From: Plasmodium brasilianum | Lineage: Eukaryota; Apicomplexa; Aconoidasida; Haemosporida; Plasmodiidae | Direction: 5' to 3' | DNA: 64,000 bases | Assembly (NCBI RefSeq): GCF_023973825.1 | Contig: NC_090119.1 | Coordinates: 601,001 to 665,000, forward strand | In this document: positions 52,124 through 64,000 of the stretch, piece after piece | Position numbering within the stretch: position 1 is the first letter of the stretch | Layout of the letters: each line of letters opens with the position of its first letter | Made by a program: the position numbers and the translations under genes | The notes under the pieces: generated by a model | What the model saw: only the letters and a program-made list of their open reading frames with translations | Database searches by the model: none | What the model was told of the DNA's origin: nothing

Positions 52124-55100
52124 GAAGTAATATGTGTTTTTCTATAACGATGAATTTAACATATAGTTATATATTTAGTGATATACTTGACAACCATAAA
52201 AATAATTATTTTTATTTTATAAATACATCTAAAATATCTATGTTTTTATAGGATGACTATAAAAATGAGTGTTCTTATTTCCTTTGCTAATATTAAATTT
52301 TGACTGTTTGAAAATGTTTCAATATATATTTTAATGGATGACTTTAGCTTAACTAAATATGTTCTTTCCATATATATATCTTCGTGCTAAAATAGATTTC
52401 ATAAATAATATATATATATCCTTTAAAATTAATATATAAAAGAATAATTCACATAGTTTTAATGCAGTATATCCTTGTCCATTTGACTAATCTTTTTTTT
52501 TTTTTTCGATTAAGTCTAAAATGATGATTTTTTTTGGTTATTTAAGATAGTGTATTATAATTGTTAAGTTAACAATAAATATCTTTTTTACTTTCAGTAA
52601 TTGTATATGATTAATTTTTGTAATAATGATATAAATATAAATATAAATTTTTTCTTCACAAAAAGAAGAATATAATTATTTAGTCCATAAAATATATTTT
52701 ATGCGAAATATTTTATAAAAGGTGCTAGTTCTAAAATTTTTTTTAACAGACTTAATTTTTTACATAGTCTAAATGTTTCATTAATATATAATGAAATGAT
52801 GTATTTTTTAATTATGGATTATTTATTACAGATTACAAACTTTGGGATTCCAAAATATTATAATTAAAGGAAGTTTTTGAACCAATTGTTATATTATTTT
52901 TGTGAATAATTGTAGAGTTTACTTAATTTTTCACAAATTACTTGAATACTTATTATAGTGAAAGTTTATACTTAAATAACCTACATATTTTATTTATTTT
53001 AATCTTTTCTTTTATCATTAAGAGATTAAATTATTGGACAATAATTAAGAAATTATTAATAGATAATTTGTTGGGTTTCTTTCTAAATATGATCTATTTA
53101 GGATTAAGTAATGGAAAGTTTATATATCATTTAATAATGAGTTCTGTGATATTATTTTCGTATTTCACTAATAATGAAGTTATACATTATGAAATAACTT
53201 CATATTATATAAAATATTAGGAGTACATTGTATTTTTCGGTATTTTCAGTTACATAAACGAATTAATAATAAAATTATAAAATAATATTTTTTACTTATT
53301 CTTTGCAATATTTATATGTTATAATTTTTACTTATATTAAAAATAGCGGAAAATAACTAAAACATACATAAGTGATGTATTTAAATTATGATAGTAATAT
53401 ATAAAAATTAATTTTAAGTATCGATCTTAAAAATTAAGTTGAATAAATATTAGGAATTAATAAGAAAATAGGTAAGTATTACCTAAAAACCATATATAAT
53501 TGTATGAATTTTAAACTAAATATGCAAAAATTATATGAAGAATAGCAATGAAGTAACAAAAAATGTATACATTAACTTTAAAGTTGTAATAAATTGCATT
53601 TTTGAATAAAATTAAATACTTATGTTTCATTATATTCATTTGCAATAAATAAAAATAGAACAATGTACTGATTATATTAATTGTTATGTGACACTCTAAA
53701 AATATATATATTAATATAAAAGGTATTTAATAAAGAATATTTTTAATGAGATACTAATTTATATATATAGAATATTTGATATTAAATTAAATTGTATATA
53801 TTAATGAATTTGTTTCGTATATTAAATATATTTTTACTATTATTATTAATGAAAATATTTTAAAAGGAATATTTCAATATTCTTAAAATAAAAACAATCT
53901 TAAATTAATTCATATTTCTCTCTAATAATTACATATAATGAACAATATGATAAAAAAAACTGAATTCATTAAAAAAAAATATAATTATATTTAAAGATGA
54001 TTAAACATATTATTTAAATCATTATATTTTAATAACACGTTGTGATGTATATATATAGTTAATTTAGTGTTTATATACTTATTTTTTATATATTTATATC
54101 ATTATTATTTTTACTTAAACAAAATTATCACACTAATGACATACAATGTAACCGTTAAATATTTTGCATCATCATTATATGTAATTGAAAATAAATTTAT
54201 ATACTTTTCAAATATTTGTAATTTTAATTTAGAAAATATGAATTTTACAATAAACAGATTTTTAATATATAAATTTTTTTTTTTTTTAATTTAATTGTAA
54301 AAATGCTTAATTTTATTTTTGACATGAATTAATTACTTTTATAAAAAAATTAAGTAAAAAAAAATCAAAAAAAACAATTAGTCATCACAATTAATTATTC
54401 TTAAGAACAGTTAAATAATATTATGCTATATTGCGCTATAAATTAATTACTTTGTTCAGTATTAAGGGGACATTAAAATAATAGTTTTTATCATTAATTA
54501 GTATATTTTTTGAATGATTCTATAAAATAATAGAAAATAATTGCAAGTTTTATTAGATGAATACTTTAAATATTCAAATATAAAATTAATTTTTTTAATA
54601 ATAAAAAAAATAAAATAATGAATGTTAAAAATATTTAATAATATTAATAATAAAGTAGGGTATAAGTATTTATTTATTGTATGCTAAATATATATTATAA
54701 AACAAAATAAAATTAACAAAAATATTTATTAAACTGAGCATTAAATAAAAACATTTTGTTGTATTCATATGATTGATGTCATGATTGCTTTGAAATATGT
54801 GGAAGAATATTCTGAAAGCGTAACAATAACTTTTAATCATCGATAAGGGGATATTATAAATTAATCTCAATGGAATACAAAATATTCAGTATAGTATATA
54901 AGGAATTAACACTAAAATAAGTGTTTTCAATTTAAATATATATAACCTTTAATGTGTTACATATTTTACTTAATATATTTTTGTTTTATGGATGTACAAT
55001 ATCGTCTTTTTAAATTGAATATACTTTACCTTCGTAAAATTTAAGTAAATCAAAAAAAAAACAAAAAAATACTCAAGAAATATTTTAATAAAATATACTC

Positions 55101-56780
55101 TAAAAATATAATTTGAGTAAATTATATTTTAGAAGTTTGATTATTCATTAATAATATTAATATTCACTATAATTTTGTTATTTATAACTTTTCTGTTATC
55201 CGTTAAATATATAAATTAGATAAGAATATAAGAAATATTATATTAGTATACATAAAAATACTTTATATGTGGAAATTTATTCTAGCTACTGAATTTTATT
55301 TTTACTGAAAACACTATATATATACAGGGAAAAATGAAAAGTCATTTTAGGCATAAAATATCTGAAAATAACACTTTATATAGCACATAGCGATATTTAG
55401 TTACTTTAAAAATTTTTATTATTTCTAAAAAAGAAGAACATTCCACATTGGTAATTATGACACTTTTTTCTTTAGTTATATTTAGCGAAATATAACATGA
55501 AATTGGCATATATTAATAATAATTTAAAATTTGTAATTTTTAAGTACAAAATCTATAATAAAAAAAAAATGTGTGCATATAATATTAATATATTTACCTG
55601 AACGGATTATATGAATAAATTATTATAAAAATTGTAAAGAGTAATAATAATGAGAAGAAAATTTTTATATATGTTTTTTTATGGAATATAATGGATTTTA
55701 TTCACTCTACTATTTTTTACAGCACTGAAGTTATTACAATTCAAAAATTATATAATTAATTCGAATTAACGCTTTTTACTTTTTTTTTTGAAATTTTTTT
55801 TTAACAGGACTTTTTTGTTATATTAATATCTAATTTTATGAATAAAGACTATATATATATATTAATGTAAAAAAATGTAAATATAAAATGATCAGATAAT
55901 ATATTATTCAATTAAAATGTACATATACTTTGGTGATGGAAATGTTTGGAAAAATCTCCTTTTTGAAATATACATAGTAATAGATCAAAAAAATTATAAA
56001 ACAGCTTAGTCATTATTTTATAATGTTATTTCTTATTATGAGTACTGTTTATATAATATATGTATCCACTTTTTTGTATCATCTTTATTATTAATAAATT
56101 ATAAAATAAAGTACTTATGCTAACTATTAGCACATGTTTTTTGTTATCTATGAATTATTTAAAAGAAAAAAATTGTTTTATTATTATTTTAAATACATAG
56201 TATTTTAGAAAAATACTTGAAATAAATTTCTTAGAAAAAAATAATATTTTATTTTGTGTAATATTCTATTAAAATTTTTATATAAATAACAATTTATTCT
56301 TCAAGATATATATTATTAGTAGTTAATACAAAAAATATATAATCATCAGCTTTCCTATTAATTTTATTATAAAAATGGTTTTGCATTTTTTCAATTATTA
56401 AAAGAAAAATTATTAACAAAGTTATGTTTATTTATATCATTGTTAATAATTAATAAAAACTTATGTACTAATAAAAATTTCATATTTTAAGTTCTTATAC
56501 ATATGAGCAAATAATGTAAATATTTATACATGTTTTTTGCATAAAAAATAAACAGCTACATAGGTGCATGTTACAATTTCTTGTTGTTAATATAATCACA
56601 TTTAGCACAATTTTTTGAGGATGCCTGTGAATATATTATCATACTTCTATTTTATATAATAACTTTTATGAACTAATTTGAATATTATAATGTATATATA
56701 TTTCGTATTAATTTCTTAATATTTTTAATATATTTGTAGTCTATTGTTTTTATTTCATTTTATTTTCTACCTTTATTTTT
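52124..56780. other. AT-rich intergenic region
   Basis: 3' flank of the fam-l gene with a weak copy of the downstream element near 52570-52600. ORFs at 52942 (92 codons, no ATG-led motif), 54067 and 54670 (minus) are Ile/Tyr/Phe/Asn-rich and not supported. Nothing else recognised. Confidence 0.5.
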
Positions 56781-56783
56781 CAG

Positions 56784-57333
56784 AATTCAAAAACAAGTAA
56801 AAAACATGTTATATTTGAATATTTTGAACAAGATGTTAAATCTCATTATTTAACAAAAACATTTCCATCATCATCTTCTTTAGAAGGAAAACATTATAAT
56901 TTATATAAAATTGGTTGTAAGATTGATTATAATTATAGAAATAAATATGTATGGGTTCCATTAATGGAAGCATGTTATACTTCTATTGATACTGAGTACT
57001 GTGGTTTACTGAATGAATGGATAAACAAAACAAAAAATTGAATATATAATTGAAGGATCTAATTATGAAAGTAGAACAAAATTATGGGAAGACCGCATTT
57101 AGAAATTGTGCAAGCATTGAGAAAAGCATACAGGTACAGATTATTCGTGTAATAGAAGTACAACTATTTATAGTAGTTCTGTTTCACCTGAATTGAAAAC
57201 TGCTTTCTCCGGGGGTTTTACACTTCTGGGAACATTTCTTATTACATTTTGTCTTTGTTTTAAGGAATTACAAGAATTATCGTAAAAAATTATGAAAACT
57301 CAGCACAAAATTTATATTTAATTTTCATTTAAT

Positions 57334-57367
<34 letters not shown>

Positions 57368-57568
57368 CGAATTTCATTATTTTTCATTTTACATAATACT
57401 TTATTCCCATCGGATATTGGATTCACAATATTCTTAATAAGGAAAAAAGAATAATAGAGAGATTAGTTCCAGAAGATTCATGCGAATTAATAAAAATATC
57501 ATTGAATATGGTACTTCATATTCCAAAAACGAAGAATTAGAATAGGTTATGTTTCTGCAGGAAATTAG
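56784..57568 (+). pseudogene. PIR (Plasmodium interspersed repeat) pseudogene
   Basis: After a TTTTTCAG acceptor (56776-56783) the frame is open for about 85 codons: FEYFEQDVKSH, Ser-rich LEGKHYNLYKIGC, then DTEYCGLLNEWINKTKN, the C..L..WI pattern of PIR proteins, ending in TGA at 57039. The next frame continues EYIIEGSNYESRTKLWEDRI, KLCKH, then a membrane segment FSGGFTLLGTFLITFCLCF (about 57214-57270), typical of the single PIR TM. After an (AT)n tract where the last intron would be, a final piece ends IRIGYVSAGN with TAG at 57566-57568, like the conserved PIR C-terminus. Several stops and frameshifts. No first exon found. PIR proteins are variant exported or surface antigens. Confidence 0.75.
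57337..57366. repeat. (AT)n microsatellite
   Basis: About 30 bp of uninterrupted TA dinucleotides inside the pir pseudogene, in the position expected for its last intron. Confidence 0.8.
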
Positions 57569-60500
57569 TAATTTACATATAGTTCTGGAATGGAGATTTA
57601 TTTTCGTACTAATATGAAAAATGATAAGGTTAATTCTTGGAATGATCTATCATATAATAAAAAAAAAACAATAAATAATATAGAGAGAATATATGTGACA
57701 CAGAATTATTGTAAAAAATAATATTTTACTCTTATTAATATAAGGCATTCATATTAATGCCATTTTGAACATAATATATTGGAAAATTTTTTATTATATT
57801 ATGAATTAGGAAAAAAACATTTGATTAATATATCATATTTTATTTAATAAAATGCATGTTTCCTTTATATAATATTATTAGATATAAATCTATAATATTA
57901 ATCTCTATAATATATAACCAAAAAGTTTATATGCTTATTATACTTTAACCTATAGGAAATACTGTATTATATATTAACAGGAGATTCAGTTGTTATCATG
58001 ATTTTTATGAGTCCAGTGTTATTTCTTTAAATATCCAAATAAAAAATAATAGTATATATTTATTCATTTGAATATAAAATATTATAATAAAATATATATA
58101 GTAATTTTGATTAAGTGAAAAATATACCGTGAAACATTTATTTTTCTAGCATAATATAAATATACTTGAAAATGCAATTACAATTCATACTTATATAACC
58201 TATGGAATGTGTATTAATTTATTAAGATATATAATTAACATATATTTTATTTTTCATAAATACACTAATTTTTATAATAAATTATACTATCTTATTTTCA
58301 AATTCCTTCTTTCTATATTTTTCATAAATTTCCGTCCATTTAATATTAATAACAGTAAAACAATAATATTTATATTAAAAAAGTAAGAAAATGATAATTA
58401 ATAATTCTAATAAATAATTATAAATATATTATTGCAACAAAAATTCTTTTAACATTTTGAATATTATAGATTATTTATACAAAATAACAGCATTGTCATT
58501 ATTTAATTATGTTAACATTTTTTAAATGTATTATTATATATATTTTTATTTAATCTTAAAGGGAAATAATACTTTTAATAATACATTAGTATGGAATATA
58601 TTTTTATTTCTTTTCTATTTATACAAATGTAACATATTTATATATATATTTATTTTTTTTACTTCAATACTTCAGAGAATGTTATATATGAAATAGGTAA
58701 AAGACAGTAGACAGGAAATATATAAGGAAAATTATTACGTCACCCATCTGTTTTAGTATGCCTTTATTAGTTATTTATGAGATACTGGTTTTAATTTTAT
58801 ACATGTATAGGAAATAAATTATTTAATGAATTATATTGTTAATGTTAATATTTCATCATTAATATATTATTTGTAATGTATATTACTTTATTTTTTATAT
58901 GTATTATACATATATAGGAAAACACAAAGTATATATTCTTATAATTAAATGAATTTTACTATAACAATAAAAATACTTAATCCATATTTATTCTTGTATA
59001 TGGTATATTAATATAACTTACATTAATTAAGTTTATTATGTAGAAATAAAGCTGTCCAAAAATTAAATATTATCTTTTTCAAAATATAAATTTTTCGATG
59101 GGATAAATTGTTATATAAGAGGTAATAAACAGAAAAAAAAAAAAAATAAATATAAAAATAACGAATACAATAATTCTTAAATCTGTTGAATATATTTAAA
59201 GAAATAAAGAACTATAAACAGATAAAAAGTTAGGTAAAATTAAACATCTTGTAATTTATAGTATTGTTCAAGAATATTCAACAGATATATAATATGAAAA
59301 ATAAATCTTAATACATATTTGAAAATAAAAATTACGTTAGAAGAGATTAAATATAGTATTATAAATCAATGAACTTTATATAAAAAGAAGAATACATGAA
59401 ATTACAAATATGTCAAATAATTTATTGAAAATTAGAACACATGGTCCAAAATGTAAAGAACAAATAACAAATTTTTATCGGTCTTTTTTCGTAATATATA
59501 TTAAGGTTTTTCATGTTTTCGAGAATATTTATTTAATCTAAGCGGTGGTTATATTATCATATGTGAAGATATATATATGAATTATGTTTTTAATGTGAAT
59601 TCACAAAAACTTATTAACAGAAAATATAAATTTCAGTACTAAAGAATAATTTTGTAGCCTGAAAAAGTTTAATACTTTTCAGAATATTTTATGTAAAATT
59701 AAAAATAAACGGCATCATGAATGCTATTTTATCAAAAAATTTAATAACACTAATAATTAACAATAACAAAATAGAATTTTTAAACATAAAGAAAAAGAAT
59801 TCAATATATAACACAAAATATGAACAACCATGTTACGTATTATACTTAGAATATATACAAAGATTGATTATAAAAACATGTTAAAAAAATTAATCTTTTA
59901 AGGAAATACATAATAGGATATAACTATTATTACAGTAAATCGTTATAAATTGATATTGTATATGTATTAAATTATTTTTATTACTTCAATATAGGAGATA
60001 AAATCCATTTAGTATCACACATACAAAAACAATTGTTATAAGCAAATATAGTCTTTTTTCTTTCTTTTATTGGTCTTTGATTTTTTTTTTAACTTTAATT
60101 GTTATAATTATTCATTATAATATATTCATTTCTGCAAATAATATTCATATCAATATAAAGGATTTTTATCTTAGGTTGCGGAATTTTGGTAGGAAAAAAT
60201 CAAAATATGTTAGTTCAATATTATTTTCCTGAAGGAATTATATGTAGCATATTAGTAGGACTGATTATTTTAACGGTTTATTAGTACAAAAAAGAATATA
60301 TATAATTATTTTTCTATTATTGTATTTTCATCATAGTTGATACAATTTATTTTATAATAATTTATTGAGTATCTATGATATAATAAAATTATAAGAAAAA
60401 AAGGTACGCTTTTTCATTATTTAATGAATATAGAAATAAATTATCTAATTAAGTTTATTCTAATAATAATAGATATAATACCAAAATTACTGTGTTTTAT

Positions 60501-61350
60501 TTGTTTTTCATTATAAAAGCAATTCCTTTAAATACAAATTTTTTATTTATAAAAAGAAAAAACTGAATGTGAACTACTTAAAAGCATTTCTTTTATAAAT
60601 AATAAGAATAAAGTTTAAATGTTGTAATTTTCAAAAGTTATAATACAAAAAAAATAAAAAAATTATTATTTTTTTTACTTTTAATATATATGTTTTCTTT
60701 ATATTTTTAATAGCATGATATATATTATACTTATAAGATATATTATAGACAATAGCCGAACAAAAGTGTTATAATTAATATGTAATAGAATAGTATACAG
60801 AATATTTTTTTTCATTTCTCTTTAAATTTATTATATTATTATTATAATTAATATATTTTTATTATAATAACCTCTTTTTTGAAATTATGATTACAATATT
60901 TAAATTATTAATAAAGAAATATTGTTAAAATAAGTTATTTTCCCCTTAATATCATATATAATAGATTGCGTATATTCTATACATTCTATATGATACATAT
61001 GCTCAATATATAATAGTATTAATAAATCTTATGTTTTGTTATTATTTTATTTGTTTCATTTTTTTTTAAAAGTTATAATAAAGAGTACATTTTAAAACTA
61101 TATCAAATAGTTAATTTATGTGTTTTAAACATTTATAAATACATTAAAGTAATTTAATTTTAATAAACGTTTTTTAAAAATAAAATTAAAATAAAAATTT
61201 CGTAGCATATATTTATAGTTATTTTTTTTTGTTCATTTTGTAAAATGCATTGTTGTTGCATAAATTTTACTATGTTCTTATATAAAAATAAAAGATAATA
61301 AAAAAGAAAATTAATAAAATAAATATATTATCATTTATAATTAAAAGAAT
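57569..61350. other. AT-rich intergenic region with one possible relic
   Basis: Mostly featureless. Near 60175-60285, after a possible acceptor TTATCTTAG, about 35 open codons read CGILVGKNQNMLVQYYFPEG then a membrane-like IICSILVGLIILTVY and stop. This could be a relic membrane exon of another subtelomeric gene. Nothing else recognised. Confidence 0.45.
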
Positions 61351-61409
61351 ATTATATTATTCTCAATTTATTCATTACTGTCTATATTACAATAATAGAT
61401 ATATGTATA

Positions 61410-62370
61410 ATGAAACAAAACATTAAGATATTTATATCTACTAAAATAGTAACCTTTATCCTTCTAAGTTGGATATGTTATTTTTACTTTGATATGGTGT
61501 TATAATATTATATTCTGATATGTCTGTTACTTACATTTTTCATGTTTAATTTGCGGTAATATTGTTCTTTAGAGCACGATGTTTTAATTTTATATATATT
61601 ATATTTTTATTTTGTGTTTTTAGATTACGTTTAATAAATATTTATATGAAAACTATACTTATTACAAAAAAAAAGATATAAGAAATTATAGATTACTAGG
61701 AATACGTAGGAAAAATCACGTTTCAGCTATTGTAGGATTAAAATACATGATACCAAATAATGAACTCGAAGACAAAAAAAATATATGTAATAACGAAAAA
61801 GGGGGAGAAAGTAAATATGAACTGCAAGATGAAGGTACATCAAGTAATGTGCAATACAATAAACGAGCTAAGAAAAATAAAACTTATATATTTGAAACAA
61901 AAAAATATTTTCATATTGAAAAACAAATATTCAAAGAATTAGATTTTTTTAATTTTCTTAAAAACAACAGAACAATTAGTAACAAGCTATACGAAAATAT
62001 GGTACTAAAAAAATACCAATTACGCATTTTAACACCTATAATATTGTTAATTTTGTTATCAATATCACTAATATTAGATTATTGCTTTAATTGTGGTCTT
62101 GCAAGGGGGTTGTATAAATTATTAAGCTTTTCTTTAGGCAAGGGAGCGATGGGGAAATTTCACACATCCTTGAAGAGTTATATAGATTCACTTTTCAACT
62201 ATACACCTCAAGGAGATGGGGCATCTAATATTTTATATATAACACCTTTTTTTCGTTTTCTAATATATTTTACATCCTTCGTCATATTCGGTATCATAAT
62301 AATATCAGGAATTTTATATTACCATAAAAAAGTTAAAAAATATGAAAAAATTATATACAGGAAAAGATAA
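61410..62370 (+). CDS. fam-l protein (two exons)
   Basis: Exon 1 is 61410..61496 (29 codons, MKQNIKIF..., ending CYFYFDM), the intron is 61497..61623 (127 bp; donor GTGTTA is weaker than the usual GTATGA; TTTTTAG acceptor), exon 2 is 61624..62370, giving 277 residues. The Met at 61747 is internal, 70 residues in; starting there would drop the leader and the PEXEL-like RLL at 52-54 (IRNYRLLGIRRK). Textbook fam-l blocks follow: FETKKYFHIEKQIFKELDF, FLKNNRTISNKLYE, a membrane segment at about 163-182 (ILLILLSISLILDY), CGLARGLYKLLSFSLGKG, a second membrane segment at about 237-261, and a YYHKKVKKYEKIIYRKR tail. Probably exported to the host red cell; function unknown. The 28468 pseudogene is its nearest relative here. 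Confidence 0.93.
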
Positions 62371-64000
62371 AATGAATAGCATAACATGTATTTCTGTTTT
62401 TGTAATTAAGATTTTAAAATAAAGTTACTTCTGTAATACCTTTAGTAATGCACTTATTAAGCATAGTTATAATTGGTTATCTTTTACAAATGAACTTACA
62501 TATACAGGGTATATTTAATATATAACGGGAAAAATGTATTTTATAAGATTTTTGTGAATTTCAACATTTTCATATTTATCAATTCGTATTACAATGCATC
62601 TTTTTGGATTCACTATATTTTATCTTTTTGTATATTTAATCTTGTATTTATATCGATTTACATGTACAGTATATGTGTGCATGTGTATTATAAATAATGT
62701 ATAACAGCAAAATTAATATAATTTTTTTTGATACATGATAATTTATATTTGATATATAAAGATTTTTTTTGTATTCTTTGTTGTGTTCTAGTTTAAAATA
62801 ATTATATTTTTCTGTTATAAAGAAAATGTATTATTAGTTTTAAGACATCAATAAATATGTCTCCTTTAGTATTTAATGATAGGAGGTAAATATAATTTTT
62901 TGGAATGACATATATATTTATATAATTAAAAAAATTTAATATTTATTCTATAAAAAAAGCTTCCTGAAAAATGTGTTATGAAAAATAATTATAGGAAATA
63001 CCTTTTTAATATATTTTTATTTTTTTTATATGATGTGCATTTTAGGTCATTCATAGTTAATAAAAAAATATATTTATTAAACAACTATTATTTATAATAC
63101 TTTAAGAATTTGTGATTCTATATCTTTACATTTTAATGAATAGTTAAATTCATTTTTTATATTTTCTTAATTATTGTGTTATTTCCATTTTGTCAAATTA
63201 AGTTTAATATATAGTGTATTAAAAATTTGTAAAGAAAAAACTATATATTTTTTTTTAATTTTGTCATATTTAAAAAGTTAATTTAATGAATTAATGTTAA
63301 GTATATATCTATAGTAATACATATAAATTCCATTTTTCTTTGTTTTTTCATAATAGGATCATTTAAATAGGTGATTATATTGGTAAAAAGCTAAATATCA
63401 CTATGGGTAATGAAAAAGTACATATTTTTTCTACAATAATATAATGATTTGTAGGAATTTCTTTGTATGTAATTTACTAATGTATATTTCTATATTTTTA
63501 TTAAGATTAAATTCTATTTTAAATGTCTGTAAAAATATGTATTGTTTATATTGACAATTAGTAATAAATTTATATTTAAAATATCATTTTTAAAATAATA
63601 TAAAATAAAAATTAGAGAATTCTCTTTTTATTCGTAATTAATAAATAAATAATTTTATTTTTTTCATTAAATAAGGTTTAATAAGGTTCGATTAATAGAT
63701 TACAATTTTTGTTTGTGCAATATATATCTAAATAAGTTTAAGTCATAATGTTTACCTTGCAATCAGTTTGTGTGTATTCTTATTTAATAAATTTTATTTT
63801 ATATAAATTCATATAAAAAGTTTTACTATAATATTAAAATATGCTTAATTTTCACAAATAAATACAATTAAAAATGCATTGTTTATTCTGTGATATTAAT
63901 CATGCATAATTTTTTTTTTTTTATAGTATATATATATAGGAGATGTAGAAAAAGAAATTGACATATATGGAAAATTCTTAATGGAGAAATGAAAATATGC
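62371..64000. other. 3' flank and right-edge AT-rich sequence
   Basis: Holds the shared downstream element AATAAATATGTCTCCTTTAG near 62851-62870. At the right edge, after a long T tract and ATAG (63910-63924), about 20 open codons read GDVEKEIDIYGKFLMEK and then TGA. This may be the start of a relic or of an exon that continues outside the window, but it cannot be assigned. Confidence 0.4.

Noticed and set aside
52942..53220. 92-codon ORF
   Set aside because: Composition is Ile/Tyr/Leu/Asn-rich, no ATG at its first codon, no PEXEL, splice partner or paralogue.
1..64000. Telomere repeats, rRNA or tRNA genes
   Set aside because: No GGGTTYA-type runs and no GC-richer folded RNA gene stretches were seen on either strand.

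Overview
The window is very AT-rich eukaryotic DNA with two-exon genes, short T-rich introns and long sparsely coding gaps. It reads as a Plasmodium subtelomere. Members of the fam-l and fam-m exported protein families point to Plasmodium malariae or a very close relative such as P. brasilianum or P. malariae-like. No telomere repeat, rRNA or tRNA was seen. Species and family calls come from recognising protein sequence, not from a search.

Layout. Bases 1-6847 carry two minus-strand exported-protein genes with the same build: a short hydrophobic exon 1, then an exon 2 with an RLL export motif. The first runs off the left edge, has a canonical PEXEL (RLLFE) and three 27-residue repeats. A strand switch follows. 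At 13150-14260 lies a plus-strand PST-A type lysophospholipase pseudogene whose catalytic Ser, Asp and His are still readable. Bases 16.2-24.5 kb hold relics: an unknown coding remnant, one hydrophobic ORF and a PIR-like fragment. From 24.6 kb to the right end there is a head-to-tail plus-strand array: a pseudogene (24652), a fam-l pseudogene (28468), a two-TM exported gene with a stop at its splice junction (32229), an intact two-TM exported gene (37628), a fam-m gene (43185), two neighbouring fam-l genes (48208, 51165), a pir pseudogene (56784) and a third fam-l gene (61410).

How the genes relate. The array members share an almost fixed plan. Exon 1 has 29-36 codons (a hydrophobic leader) and ends in phase 0. 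The intron is 122-131 bp. An RLL PEXEL-like motif follows at about residues 52-61, then a lysine-rich middle region, two C-terminal membrane segments and a short basic tail. About 60 bp of 5' leader, and an element roughly 440-485 bp past the stop codon, also look shared, so the unit of duplication is larger than the gene. Three different C-terminal families (fam-l, fam-m and a third two-TM type) sit behind the same leader and export exon. Presumably all act after export into the host red cell; their function is not known.

Exon coordinates were worked out by hand from GT/AG sites, frame and paralogue comparison. No alignment, HMM or signal-peptide tool could be run.
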